Made by a program: the position numbers and the translations under genes. A stretch of 64,000 bases of DNA, from positions 124,001 through 188,000 of the forward strand of contig JBPOFM010000001.1 of assembly GCA_051252455.1 (NCBI GenBank). The letters are read 5' to 3'. Each line of letters opens with the position of its first letter. Positions within the stretch are counted from its first letter, which is position 1. Shown here piece by piece: positions 52,522 to 61,980 of the stretch. The notes under the pieces were generated by a model. The model made no database searches and was not told the DNA's origin. It saw only the letters and a program-made list of their open reading frames with translations. This DNA is from JBPOFM01 sp051252455. Lineage in GTDB: Bacteria > Bacteroidota > Bacteroidia > Flavobacteriales > Flavobacteriaceae.

Positions 52522-55500
52522 ACGTTTTCTAAAAAAAATCAAGCCAAGAAAAGGCAATATCAAAAGAAAATACCAATAGTTGTGCGATTCCACGAGCGCA
52601 TCTGTATTTCCTGTCAAGACAAATCCTGACCAATAATAAGGATGCTTTAAAAGGTCGTCGTCGGTATTTTTTAGATAGTCTAATTTTGCGTTTTTCAAAG
52701 CTTCATCCTTTGATTCACCTTGATTGAGGTGTTCGTAAAAATAGGTCATGATTTTCGCAGTCGCTTCATCATCCACTTTCCACAGACTCATCACTGTACT
52801 TGGGATTCCTGCATAATTGAAAGCTCGTGACAAACTAATCACGCCTTCTCCATTTTCATAAAATCCGTTGCCAGTATCGCAGGCACTCAACACAGCCATT
52901 TTAGCATTTAGTGTTTCGTTGTACAATTCGGAAATGAATAGTTTATTATCACTTTCACCATAAAAATTAAGTGATGAAAATTCTGGATGTGTCTGGTCAA
53001 TGTTGGAATGCATTGCCAAATGCAGCACGTTATAGTCATTGGCATGTTCCATAAAGTTGGATTTTGTCGCGTTTAAGTAATCCATACCTTTGAAAATTTT
53101 AAGTATGGATTTTATTTCTTCGGACGCTTTTGGCAATTTGGAATTAGTGTTTGCCGCAGAAAATGCGCCAACATTAAGTTTGTCAATACTTGATGTCGAC
53201 ACGTTTTGTTCCTGAAAAAGCAATAAGGAAGGTGAGTAACTTATCAAAGGCATTTTTTTGTCCATAATAAGGACTTCAAACGGGAAATAATTTAAAGCTC
53301 CATCTGGAATAATGGTCATTTTATTATAATCCACATCGTCTGTATCGAAAAGTAACGTTCGCAGCTCCTTAAATGACGTTTGGTAATTTGATGTTCTATG
53401 CTTTAAGCTGTAGATACAACCTTTCAAAACACGTAACATTTCGGCTTTGTCTTTTGAAGGCAACAATGAAATTTTATCTTTTGATATTACTATAGAATAT
53501 AATTTGTCATCCGTCATCAGGTATTTTAAAATGACCTCATCCTTATCTAGGGATTTTTGCAGATTGGAGACGTCGAAATCTTTGATGTTTAATTGGTAAT
53601 ATGCACTGTTTTGAAGCTTTATGGAATCTTGAATCTTGAATAAATCCGTTTTCAATCCATAGATTTTATCTTTCCAAAGTGTTATTTTATCTTCAGAATT
53701 CCCTTTATAATCCATTAATGCATTCTGATAAAAATTGAGTTGCGCCTTCGTGCTTTCTTCTTCATTAATAAGATGTTCTGGAATGTTAAGTTGCTGACGT
53801 TGGTTATTAAATATAAATTTTGACCATGTCAGCTTAGATCCATTGTTTTCAATCGAATTAATAATTTCAGATAATAAATTTTCATTGTTAGACGTGCTCA
53901 AAGCAACAGTTAACAATCGTTCATTAATTGCATTATAAATTGTAAACAACCGGTCATTATAACGTTGTCCCAAATACAATTGGTTATATATTTTAGAAGC
54001 CAATAAATAGCGGTTTGCAGCCATTTTTAAATTTGGTCGTGAATCTTCTTTGGTGGAACATTCCATATAAAAATCGCCCATATCTAAAAAGCCACTAATG
54101 GTCTCAAAAGAAATTAGCGGTTTTAAATTGTCGATAGTCACTTTTTCCAACTCTAAATCAGAATTATTTAAAAGCGAAAATGCAGTATCAAAATAGTCTT
54201 TAGCTTCTTTTGTCTTCTTTAGAGATTGTGCGGTTTTAGCTTGAAGAATATTAAATTGGAAGCGATTTGAAATTTCTTGTTGTGCACTGGATGTTCTTAA
54301 AGCAACCAATAGTTTATCTGCTTCTATGGGCTTTTGAAATTCCAGCATCAATTCAATTTTATCTAATTGAAAAGGGAATGCTTCGGTGTAGTATTTCTCT
54401 TTATGATTTTGTTGAATCTCAATGGCCTTATCCAATAATTTTAGAGCGGTCTTTTTATTCTTTTCTTTAAGTAGACTGGCTCTAAACTTCAAGGTTGAAC
54501 ATAATTTATTCACTTCAAAATTGAGTAACGGCCTATCGGGATTAATTGTTTTAAGAATTGTGTCTGCATAAAAAAAAGTATTTACAGTATCCTTCTTTCT
54601 TGAGTAGTGCAACATTAAGTCATACCATTCTGAAAGTTTATCTTCATAGATCTCTTCTTTATTTCTCAAGAACCCGTTGCCTTGAATGGCTAATTTACTT
54701 TCTCGTAAATTTTTCTTTTTTAAAATGTACGCTTCCGCATTCTCAAAATCGCCATAATAAGAATACCAATAGAATAAATTACCGTAACACCTGTAAAGAA
54801 ATTGTTTATCATTTTCTTGATTCAGCTGCTCCCAAATAGATTTTGCTTTCAAAAGAGACTCCAATTCTTTCTTTCGCAAACCTAAACTTCTGTATTCAAC
54901 TGCAATGTTATTATAGGCTTGGGCAACATCTGTGTGGTTTTCCCCTAGGATATTTTTATATAAATCCAGAGACATTTGATAGTTGTCAACCGCTTTAGAA
55001 TAATCACCAATTTTGCTATAAATAAAACCAATATCATAAATCAGGTCCACAAAAGTTTTATCACTTTCTGACAGCGTATCTTTTAAAATCTTATAACCCA
55101 ATTGTGCTTGCTCAAACGCGTGTTTCCAATTACCCAAATAGGCTGTTTGATGATAAATTCGATTTTGGATTTGGTATTGAAATATTCGGTCGGGATTCCT
55201 TGTATTTAGATACAAATCGCGTGCTTTTACGGCAGACTGCAAGGCGCTATCTAAAAATTGTTCTCGACTTTTTTTACTAATTACCTTGTCAGGATCGTGG
55301 TAGTTATAGCTCTTGTACTCGTAATCAGCAGATTTTGTGTGGTAATATTTTGATTGAAGATAAGATTGATACTCTTTCGAAGCCTTATTTTGAGATTTTA
55401 TAGCTTGTTTTCTTATGGCTATAGCCTTTTTATAAAAACCTTCGTTGTGCAGCGAATCTGCAAGAATCGTCGAGGCATCCTTATGGTAAATACTTTGTGA

Positions 55501-55554
55501 GTATCCAAATAAAGAGGAAAAAATAAAAATAGAAAGGCAAAGATTGCGCTTCAT
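52498..55554 (-). CDS. TPR-CHAT caspase-like protease, periplasmic membrane-anchored
   Basis: A 1018-residue protein. A signal peptide (FIFSSLFGYSQ, about 20) is followed by a long helical TPR region (visible repeats about 165-245, FVDLIYDIGFIYSKIGDYSKAVDNYQ and VAQAYNNIAVEYRSLG) and helices to about 640. A CHAT domain spans about 690-980, with catalytic His about 849 (LHLAMHS) and Cys about 892 (LSACDTG), and the C-terminus is one transmembrane helix (WYFLLILPFLGLIFF) with a Lys/Arg tail. The protease is therefore predicted to face the periplasm. CHAT proteases act as site-specific peptidases in stress and defence. Convergent with the sigma/TPR pair. Confidence 0.9.
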   Translation of the reverse strand: MKRNLCLSIFIFSSLFGYSQSIYHKDASTILADSLHNEGFYKKAIAIRKQAIKSQNKASKEYQSYLQSKYYHTKSADYEYKSYNYHDPDKVISKKSREQFLDSALQSAVKARDLYLNTRNPDRIFQYQIQNRIYHQTAYLGNWKHAFEQAQLGYKILKDTLSESDKTFVDLIYDIGFIYSKIGDYSKAVDNYQMSLDLYKNILGENHTDVAQAYNNIAVEYRSLGLRKKELESLLKAKSIWEQLNQENDKQFLYRCYGNLFYWYSYYGDFENAEAYILKKKNLRESKLAIQGNGFLRNKEEIYEDKLSEWYDLMLHYSRKKDTVNTFFYADTILKTINPDRPLLNFEVNKLCSTLKFRASLLKEKNKKTALKLLDKAIEIQQNHKEKYYTEAFPFQLDKIELMLEFQKPIEADKLLVALRTSSAQQEISNRFQFNILQAKTAQSLKKTKEAKDYFDTAFSLLNNSDLELEKVTIDNLKPLISFETISGFLDMGDFYMECSTKEDSRPNLKMAANRYLLASKIYNQLYLGQRYNDRLFTIYNAINERLLTVALSTSNNENLLSEIINSIENNGSKLTWSKFIFNNQRQQLNIPEHLINEEESTKAQLNFYQNALMDYKGNSEDKITLWKDKIYGLKTDLFKIQDSIKLQNSAYYQLNIKDFDVSNLQKSLDKDEVILKYLMTDDKLYSIVISKDKISLLPSKDKAEMLRVLKGCIYSLKHRTSNYQTSFKELRTLLFDTDDVDYNKMTIIPDGALNYFPFEVLIMDKKMPLISYSPSLLLFQEQNVSTSSIDKLNVGAFSAANTNSKLPKASEEIKSILKIFKGMDYLNATKSNFMEHANDYNVLHLAMHSNIDQTHPEFSSLNFYGESDNKLFISELYNETLNAKMAVLSACDTGNGFYENGEGVISLSRAFNYAGIPSTVMSLWKVDDEATAKIMTYFYEHLNQGESKDEALKNAKLDYLKNTDDDLLKHPYYWSGFVLTGNTDALVESHNYWYFLLILPFLGLIFFRKRLSHLFEK

Positions 55555-55636
55555 GAGGCTGGTTAGGTTGCTCTAAAATTAAAACAATTTTCAACATGAA
55601 GAGGTAAAACTCTTGCTTTTAGATATTTAATGAATG

Positions 55637-56386
55637 TTAATCTAAAATTCTATACAAAACAGGTTTACTAGGCGTCGCATCGTTTTCAAAAGCAGCTATT
55701 TGAAGATTCAATACATAAGTTCCATCTTTCACTTTATTTGGCACGTAAATGAATTCGGTAATCGTGCAATCCATCCGCCGTTCGCCATTAAAATTCCAAA
55801 ATGCTTTGTGAGATGACAATTTTCCACCATCATGCTCTCTATCGACGCTTGGCAAATCAATAAGCAGATGTTTAATGCCTTTTTCTTTGACGAAAACCAT
55901 TGCTTCTTCCAGTAAATAGGTCCAATTGGTTTCTGAATAGTGTCTGCTTTTTTTCTCCTTCATATTTGGAAGCGTTCGAATTACCAAAGCTTCGGGTGTT
56001 TTATCTTTCAACAGGATTTCCAATTGTTTTTTGGAAACGACGGTGTCCTTCATGTATTTTTCTGGGGCAACCGAAATCACTTCCGCAGTAAAGAAAAACT
56101 GTTTTAAATTTTCGTTGATGGAATGAAATTCTTCCGTTATGTGCCCAATACATTCAGTATGTGTGCCGTGTGCATGCGGATTGAATTTAATGTTATTAAA
56201 ATTGACTGCTGCACCTTCTTTGATGCTACCCACCCAATCGCCATTTTTGACAGGCTCGATTTTGGGTTCGCCAATATACCACGCGTTCACATTGTCTTTG
56301 GAAGCACGCAAGGGAATGGAAATATCGAGCGGTTTTGAGAAATCAACTTTGAATTGTTTTGTCTGATGTTGAATTGTTGCTATCAT
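55637..56386 (-). CDS. Cyclase-family metal hydrolase (kynurenine formamidase-like)
   Basis: A 249-residue cytoplasmic hydrolase. The metal-site motif HAHGTHTECIGHI corresponds to the family pattern H-x-G-T-H-x-(D/E)-x-x-x-H, and LLIDLPSVDREHD and GKLSSHKAFW add the remaining conserved parts. Family members hydrolyse formylkynurenine or similar amides/esters, and the substrate cannot be told from sequence. The gene begins 4 bp inside the hemW stop (ATGA overlap), so it is translated with hemW; no functional link to heme is known. Confidence 0.87.
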   Translation of the reverse strand: MIATIQHQTKQFKVDFSKPLDISIPLRASKDNVNAWYIGEPKIEPVKNGDWVGSIKEGAAVNFNNIKFNPHAHGTHTECIGHITEEFHSINENLKQFFFTAEVISVAPEKYMKDTVVSKKQLEILLKDKTPEALVIRTLPNMKEKKSRHYSETNWTYLLEEAMVFVKEKGIKHLLIDLPSVDREHDGGKLSSHKAFWNFNGERRMDCTITEFIYVPNKVKDGTYVLNLQIAAFENDATPSKPVLYRILD

Positions 56387-57534
56387 GATAGGTTCAATTT
56401 AAAGAGGTCTGAAGCGATTCCATCACTTAAAAATTTACCTTTTTTAGTGACGAGCAATTTGCCGTCATCAAGATACAACAAATGTGCATTCATATGTTTT
56501 TGAGATTGTTCCAAAAGATACTTTTTGTAGTTCTTTCCAAAATCAGTCTCGACTTTGTCCAAAGAAACGCCCCAAATGGTTCTTAATCCAGTCATCACAT
56601 ATTCGTTGTATTTATCGGTTGTGGACAAGGTTTCGGTTTCAATAGCAACTATGTTTTCTTCTAAAGATTGAATGTATTTTGAATTGTTCCTAATGTTCCA
56701 GCCACGTTCTGTTCCGTTAAAGGAATGTGCCGAAGGACCGATTCCTAAATAGGGTTTGCCTTGCCAATAGGCCGAATTATTTTTGCTAAAATAATCGGGT
56801 TTTCCGAAATTGGAAAGTTCGTAATGGATGAATCCTGCAGCTTCCAATTTTTCAATCAAAATATGAAATTGTTTTTGTGCCAAATCATCATCTACGTTTT
56901 TGATAATGCCTTTTTTAATGAAGATGTCCAAAGCTGTTTTTGGTTCAACCGTCAACGCATAGCTTGAAATATGTGGAATGTTGAAGGATAAAGCGATTTC
57001 GATGTTTTCAATCCAACGTTGGTTGGTTAATCCTGGAATTCCGTAGATTAAATCGAGGGAAATATTATCGAAGTGTTTGATCGCTTCTTGCAAACAGATT
57101 TTTGCTTCTTCTGCATTGTGCGCTCGATTCATCAGTTTTAAATCTTCTTCAAAAAAGGATTGGATACCTATGGAAAGACGGTTAATGCCGATTTTTAGGT
57201 AATCTTCAAAAACAGTTCTCGATTGCGCTCGTACCGACACCAAATCGTCTGGGTTGGCTTCAATAGTGATTTCTGGGCTTTCAACAACTTGATAATGCTT
57301 GTAGACTTCCGAAATTAATAATCGTAATTCCTCAATCGTCAATAAACTTGGTGTGCCACCTCCAAAATAAATGGTTTCGACTGGTAGATTTTTGAATTCG
57401 TCTTTACGGAGTTCCAATTCCTTAACCAATGCATTGACCAATTCTTCTTTCTTCTTTAAGGAGGTAGAGAAATGAAAGTCGCAGTAGTGACACGCTTGTT
57501 TGCAAAATGGGATGTGGAGGTAGATGCCGCTCAT
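56383..57534 (-). CDS. hemW: Radical SAM heme chaperone HemW
   Basis: A 383-residue radical SAM protein. The cluster motif is C11-x3-C15-x2-C18 in IPFCKQACHYCDF (Cys followed by Asp-Phe, HemW style, unlike the C-x3-C-x2-C-x-C of HemN). It is followed by the GGGTPSLL glycine motif, EANPDD and NRLSIGIQSF. The C-terminal domain has YLGIGPSAHSF and a winged helix. HemW transfers heme to respiratory enzymes and is often misnamed coproporphyrinogen oxidase. Overlaps the downstream cyclase gene by 4 bp. Confidence 0.95.
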   Translation of the reverse strand: MSGIYLHIPFCKQACHYCDFHFSTSLKKKEELVNALVKELELRKDEFKNLPVETIYFGGGTPSLLTIEELRLLISEVYKHYQVVESPEITIEANPDDLVSVRAQSRTVFEDYLKIGINRLSIGIQSFFEEDLKLMNRAHNAEEAKICLQEAIKHFDNISLDLIYGIPGLTNQRWIENIEIALSFNIPHISSYALTVEPKTALDIFIKKGIIKNVDDDLAQKQFHILIEKLEAAGFIHYELSNFGKPDYFSKNNSAYWQGKPYLGIGPSAHSFNGTERGWNIRNNSKYIQSLEENIVAIETETLSTTDKYNEYVMTGLRTIWGVSLDKVETDFGKNYKKYLLEQSQKHMNAHLLYLDDGKLLVTKKGKFLSDGIASDLFKLNLS

Positions 57535-57564
57535 TTAGTTCTCAATATTCAGTGACAGTTTTCA

Positions 57565-57599
57565 GATTTACGATTTACGATTTACGATTTACGATTTAC
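57565..57599. repeat. Perfect heptamer tandem repeat (GATTTAC x5)
   Basis: Five perfect copies of GATTTAC (35 bp) in the 176-bp gap between hemW and ruvC. The same unit recurs in degenerate form at 42297-42331. The rest of the gap shows no other feature. Confidence 0.85.
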
Positions 57600-57710
57600 G
57601 AAAGTAAAAAAAAGCTATTTCGTAATGTTGCACCCATAAATTTTAAGTTTAATAAAGTTGTCTTCAAGTTTACGCGTCATCGACCATTAACTGTGACTGC
57701 AACCAAATAC

Positions 57711-58265
57711 TTATTTCTTAACCCGATCTTCGTTCTGCTTCACAAAAGCCGCCCAACCTGAATAACTCTTTCCAATTTCAATTCGTCCTTCGTTATAAAA
57801 ATGACAGACGGCAGCTGCCAAACCATCCGTTGCATCGAGATTTTTTGGCAAGGTCTTTAGTCCTAACAAACTTTGTAGCATTTTGGCAACTTGCTCTTTG
57901 CTGGCATTACCATTTCCCGTTATTGCCATCTTTATTTTTTTTGGGGAATATTCTGTAATTGGAATTTCTCTGCTCAAACCTGCTGCCATGGCGACGCCTT
58001 GTGCGCGACCGAGTTTCAACATACTTTGGACATTTTTTCCAAAGAAAGGTGCTTCGATTGCTATTTCGTCTGGATGATGCGTATCGATTAATTCGATGGT
58101 ACGCTCGAAAATGAGTTTCAATTTGAGATAATGATCATCATATTTTTTTAAATCCAACTCATTGAGCTGTAAAAATTGCATCGATTTCCCGACCACTTTG
58201 ATGAGACCAAATCCCATAATAGTTGTTCCAGGGTCAATACCTAATATGATTTTTTCTGTTGCCAT
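57711..58265 (-). CDS. ruvC: Holliday junction resolvase RuvC
   Basis: A 184-residue endonuclease. It starts with the RuvC motif ILGIDPGTTIMGFG (catalytic Asp11) and carries IAIEAPFFGKN (Glu about 71) and ATDGLAAAVCHF (C-terminal Asp). It cuts Holliday junctions resolved with RuvAB. Full family length. Its start codon shares one base with the stop of the upstream outer-membrane-protein gene (TAATG), suggesting translational coupling. Confidence 0.96.
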   Translation of the reverse strand: MATEKIILGIDPGTTIMGFGLIKVVGKSMQFLQLNELDLKKYDDHYLKLKLIFERTIELIDTHHPDEIAIEAPFFGKNVQSMLKLGRAQGVAMAAGLSREIPITEYSPKKIKMAITGNGNASKEQVAKMLQSLLGLKTLPKNLDATDGLAAAVCHFYNEGRIEIGKSYSGWAAFVKQNEDRVKK

Positions 58266-58885
58266 TAATCGCAGTAATAACAGCCGCTCAAGGAGAAGGA
58301 TACACCAAATGTGATCGTTGCCAAATCGCCATTGAATGAACCTAAACCATCCGTAACCGGATCAAAATCCTTTCCAAGTCCGTAGATGTATGAAATATCT
58401 GTGAAGACTGACATCGTATCTGATAAGCCGTAATGAATCTCAATTCCTCCCATTAGATTTAGAAATGAAAGGTTATTATTGGAGTAATTTCCTAAAGGTT
58501 TTAAAAAGGTATAACCCGGCCCAACATGTCCAACAAGACCAACACGTGGCGGCAAAAAATTTAAGGGCGTTGCATCATACACAAACTGAATATTCAATCT
58601 TGTATAGTTGTTTTTGAACTCTGGAGAATCGTCAGAATTTGAAAAACGATTAAAACCAAAATCAAACTTCGCTCCCATTTGTTCTTTGAACATGTATTGA
58701 ACACCCAAATTCACCGTTGGAAAGTTGATGGGTTTGGCTTCAAAAGGAGTCACAAAGCCACTTTGAGATGGACTATTAACCCCAATTGCAACCTGCGCTT
58801 TTATGACGCTTTTCGCATTTTGTGAGGTCAATACAAAACTAAAACCAAACAGCAGCGCCGATAGGATATATTTTTTTGCAGACAT
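58265..58885 (-). CDS. Putative outer membrane beta-barrel protein
   Basis: A 206-residue protein with a signal peptide (FSFVLTSQ, about 22) and alternating hydrophobic strands typical of a small barrel (VNLGVQYMFKEQMGAKFDFGFNRF, VFTDISYIYGLGKDF, TITFGVSFSL). It resembles OmpA-N-terminus or PorT-type outer membrane proteins, but no specific family was recognised. A short C-terminal CYYCD tail is unusual. It precedes ruvC with a 1-bp overlap and is divergent from the flippase-like gene 28 bp away. Confidence 0.7.
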   Translation of the reverse strand: MSAKKYILSALLFGFSFVLTSQNAKSVIKAQVAIGVNSPSQSGFVTPFEAKPINFPTVNLGVQYMFKEQMGAKFDFGFNRFSNSDDSPEFKNNYTRLNIQFVYDATPLNFLPPRVGLVGHVGPGYTFLKPLGNYSNNNLSFLNLMGGIEIHYGLSDTMSVFTDISYIYGLGKDFDPVTDGLGSFNGDLATITFGVSFSLSGCYYCD

Positions 58886-58919
58886 AGGTATCTAATTATA
58901 ATTGATTTAATTTGTGGCA

Positions 58920-59894
58920 ATGATCGTAAGCTTGCCATACAAAACTAAACAATTCTTTGTTGTGCTGATTAAATTAAGCATCGTAGTTGGTGCATTTTAT
59001 TTTATCTATCATAAGTTGATGACCAATACAGAATTAGAGTTTAAGCGTTTTTGGATGTATTTGCATCAAAATGATGTGTTTTCGACTAAAAACGTCCTAT
59101 TTCTTCTGCTTTTGACCATTTTTAACTGGTTTTTTGAAGTTTTGAAATGGAAAGCTTTGGTCGGTTCCATGATTTCCATTTCCTTCAAAAATGCCTCCGA
59201 ACAAAGTCTTGGAGCATTGACTGCTTCACTGCTGACGCCAAACAGAATTGGCGAATATGGCGCAAAAGCCCTGTATTATCAAAAACCAATGCGCAAGAAA
59301 ATCATGCTGCTCAACCTAATTGGCAATATGACGCAGATGACAACCACATTATTTTTTGGATATGTTGGATTTTTCTTTTTTGCGCTTAACTACTCTTTGG
59401 ACAGTGAGCTCGTGAAACTTTGCCTTTCTATTTTAGCACTTACCATAATTCTTCTTGCAGTTTTTTATTATTTGAAAAAAATTCAATTTCAAATCAAGGG
59501 CTTTTCATTAGATAAAATTCAAAGTTTTATAAAAGGAATTTCGACCGACATCAAATTAAAGGCATCTATTTTTTCAGTAATTCGATACCTGATTTTTTCC
59601 TTTCAGTTTTATCATTTGCTTCAGATTTTTGGTGTTGACCTAAATTATTTAGAAGCTATGACTGTGATTAGTACGATGTATTTGCTGTCCTCTATAATTC
59701 CTTCCATATTCATTTTTGATGTGATTGTGAAAGGAAGTGTTGCTGTCTATCTATTTTCTATGGTTGGCGTTAACGATTTGACCGTTTTATGCATCGTGAC
59801 CTTAATGTGGTTGCTTAATTTTGTGGTCCCAAGTGTGTTTGGCAGCTATTATGTGCTTAATTTTAACCTTCCAAAAGTTGAAAATTCCCTATGA
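58920..59894 (+). CDS. Flippase-like LPG synthase TM-region family protein
   Basis: A 324-residue inner membrane protein with about 8 hydrophobic helices. The pattern of the UPF0104/lysylphosphatidylglycerol-synthase TM family is visible: a KWKALV-type motif after helix 3 (NWFFEVLKWKALVGS), the NRIGEYGAKALYYQ motif and long hydrophobic pairs after it. Such proteins are thought to move lipid-linked sugars or lipids. ATG at 58920 is preferred over the in-frame GTG at 58914. Its stop overlaps the start of the glycosyltransferase gene (ATGA), so they form a pair that may add a sugar to a lipid or surface glycan. Confidence 0.82.
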   Translation: MIVSLPYKTKQFFVVLIKLSIVVGAFYFIYHKLMTNTELEFKRFWMYLHQNDVFSTKNVLFLLLLTIFNWFFEVLKWKALVGSMISISFKNASEQSLGALTASLLTPNRIGEYGAKALYYQKPMRKKIMLLNLIGNMTQMTTTLFFGYVGFFFFALNYSLDSELVKLCLSILALTIILLAVFYYLKKIQFQIKGFSLDKIQSFIKGISTDIKLKASIFSVIRYLIFSFQFYHLLQIFGVDLNYLEAMTVISTMYLLSSIIPSIFIFDVIVKGSVAVYLFSMVGVNDLTVLCIVTLMWLLNFVVPSVFGSYYVLNFNLPKVENSL

Positions 59895-61021
59895 CCTTAA
59901 TTGCCATTATTATTACTCTTATTTACCTCCTTCTAATCGCCAGCTTTATTTATGGTTTTGATAAGGTCAATACATTCACCTTAAAGGATTTGAAACCAAA
60001 AACAAAATTTTCAGTCATCATCCCTTTTCGGAATGAAAAGAGGAATTTGCCTGCACTGTTAGAATCCGTTTCAAAGTTAAACTATCCAAAAGAGCTATTT
60101 GAAATCATTTTTGTCGATGATGAATCTGAAGATGATTCGGTTAAAGTTCTCGATACTTTCTGGTCAAATCTTAATATTAAAAATAACATCTCGATTATTA
60201 AAAACGAAAGAACCTCAAAATCACCAAAAAAAGATGCGATCACTCTAGCCGTTTCGCAAGTCAAACATGACTGGATTGTCACAACAGATGCCGATTGTGT
60301 GCTTCCCCAATTTTGGCTCGATAGTTTAGACGAATTTATACAATTACAACAGCCAGAATTTATTGTGGCTCCTGTCACCTATTCAAAGATTGATACATTT
60401 TTAAGCCGTTTTCAACTTTTGGATATGTTGAGTTTACAAGGTTCGACCATTGGAGGTTTTGGCATTGACAAACCGTTTTTGTGCAATGGAGCCAATTTAG
60501 CTTACACCAAACAACTATTTGAAGAGGTTAATGGTTTTGATGGCAATACAAATGTTGGGAGTGGCGACGATATTTTTATGCTTGAAAAAGTTTTAAAAGC
60601 GCATCCTAACAAAGTAAAATACCTAAAATGTGAGCAAGCAATTGTCACTACATTACCTCAACCGAGTTTTGACGCACTCATGTCGCAACGTGTGCGTTGG
60701 GCCGCAAAGACTGGTTCGTATCGAAATTTCTTTGGAAAATCAGTAGGCATCATTGTGTTTTTGATGAATGGTGGACTACTTATTTTCGCCTTACTGGGAC
60801 TGACAGGAATTTTAAAATTCAACACACTGCTTTACGTATTAGTGATCAAATTTGGAATCGATTTTCTATTGATTTTCAAAACGGCGAGTTTTATGAATCA
60901 AAAAGAGGCAATGAAAACCTATTTTTTTGCATTTTTTCTCTATCCTTTTTTCACGGTAACTGTGGTTTTTGCTTCCATCTTTAGAGGTTACAAATGGAAA
61001 GGGCGCGACTATATCAAATAG
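59891..61021 (+). CDS. Membrane glycosyltransferase family 2 protein
   Basis: A 376-residue GT2 enzyme. A short hydrophobic N-terminal helix (about 3-22) is followed by the GT-A core: FSVIIPFRNEKRNL, FVDDESEDD (the first Asp pair), TTDADCVLP (the DxD-like motif), GSGDDIF, and QRVRW (the QxxRW-like motif of processive or membrane GT2 enzymes). Two or three C-terminal helices end the chain (GIIVFLMNGGLLIFALLG and others). Donor and acceptor are unknown. Translationally coupled to the flippase-like gene upstream. Confidence 0.88.
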   Translation: MTLIAIIITLIYLLLIASFIYGFDKVNTFTLKDLKPKTKFSVIIPFRNEKRNLPALLESVSKLNYPKELFEIIFVDDESEDDSVKVLDTFWSNLNIKNNISIIKNERTSKSPKKDAITLAVSQVKHDWIVTTDADCVLPQFWLDSLDEFIQLQQPEFIVAPVTYSKIDTFLSRFQLLDMLSLQGSTIGGFGIDKPFLCNGANLAYTKQLFEEVNGFDGNTNVGSGDDIFMLEKVLKAHPNKVKYLKCEQAIVTTLPQPSFDALMSQRVRWAAKTGSYRNFFGKSVGIIVFLMNGGLLIFALLGLTGILKFNTLLYVLVIKFGIDFLLIFKTASFMNQKEAMKTYFFAFFLYPFFTVTVVFASIFRGYKWKGRDYIK

Positions 61022-61072
61022 TGATAGAGTCATTTATTTTCGTTAGATTTACCTGTTAAAATTGCTTTTACT

Positions 61073-61951
61073 ATGAAAAAATTATTATTAATTCTGTGTG
61101 TGTTGTTGAGTTACAATTCAATAATCGCACAAGAAACATACACCGTTGGAGGCGAAACGCTTCAGTTGAAGACTGAAGTTGAAGGGAAATTGGATTTGTT
61201 ATGGGATATCATTGATAATGAATATCGCTATTTCATAAAAACCTCTGACAATACAATCACAGAACTTTTGAACACAAGAGACGGCAAAGATCGGTATCAA
61301 GCCGAATATAAAACCACTCTTGAAAATGCGACTTCTGGAATGTCTGCGGATAAAGTAAATTTAACCTTGCCAAGTTTGATAACGTTCATTGAAGATTATA
61401 ATAAAACTCAAGATTCTACTTTTCAGTCCACACATTCAAAAAGCAAGGCACAATTACGATTATCTGTTTTTGGTGGCATAACCAACAGTCCATTTGTTGG
61501 TAACCCGGACAACGTGAAGACACCTGTTTTCGGTGCAGAACTTGAGGTTGCCGAAGGGATTGAAACTCCACGCCATTCTGGTTTTTTTCAAATGAGACAT
61601 GTTCTTGATGATGAAGAAAAAATGCCGTATTCAACAACAGAATTATCTTTAGGATATCGCTTCAGATTTGTAAAAATCAGAGGATTCAATCTATTTGCTG
61701 ATGTTAAAGGAGCTACTATCAATTTTTCTAAATCTATGGTGCCAATAGCAGGAACTGGAGGCGTTGTGACTGTACAGGAAGTTTCGGACACTTCGTTTGA
61801 TGTGCCATTTATTTTAGGTCTTGGAGCAGACATTAGAGTATCAGAATGTAGCTTTATAACAATTGGTTACAATCAACTATATGCATTGCTTTTGGATAGT
61901 CCAGAAAATTTTTCTACAGATTTTACTTTGGGCTATAAGTTGAGATTATAG
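61073..61951 (+). CDS. Hypothetical secreted outer-membrane-type protein
   Basis: A 292-residue protein with a signal peptide (LLSYNSIIAQ, about 20). The N-terminal half (about 25-115) is helical and charged; the rest consists of amphipathic strands (AQLRLSVFGGITNSPF, TELSLGYRFRF, FILGLGADIRV, FTLGYKLRL) suggesting a small beta-barrel with a final aromatic-poor strand. No family was recognised. It follows the glycosyltransferase gene by 51 bp and is convergent with ppk1. Confidence 0.7.
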   Translation: MKKLLLILCVLLSYNSIIAQETYTVGGETLQLKTEVEGKLDLLWDIIDNEYRYFIKTSDNTITELLNTRDGKDRYQAEYKTTLENATSGMSADKVNLTLPSLITFIEDYNKTQDSTFQSTHSKSKAQLRLSVFGGITNSPFVGNPDNVKTPVFGAELEVAEGIETPRHSGFFQMRHVLDDEEKMPYSTTELSLGYRFRFVKIRGFNLFADVKGATINFSKSMVPIAGTGGVVTVQEVSDTSFDVPFILGLGADIRVSECSFITIGYNQLYALLLDSPENFSTDFTLGYKLRL

Positions 61952-61980
61952 CCTGCTTTCAAATGAAATGATTTTAACTA

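Noticed and set aside
52498..55554. TPR-CHAT protein as part of a type III-E CRISPR (Craspase) or gasdermin defence system
   Set aside because: No Cas genes, CRISPR array or gasdermin-like gene nearby, and the protein has a signal peptide and membrane anchor, which does not fit cytoplasmic defence.
57565..57599. Heptamer array as a CRISPR remnant or replication-origin iteron set
   Set aside because: No spacers, unit too short, and no dnaA or rep gene nearby.
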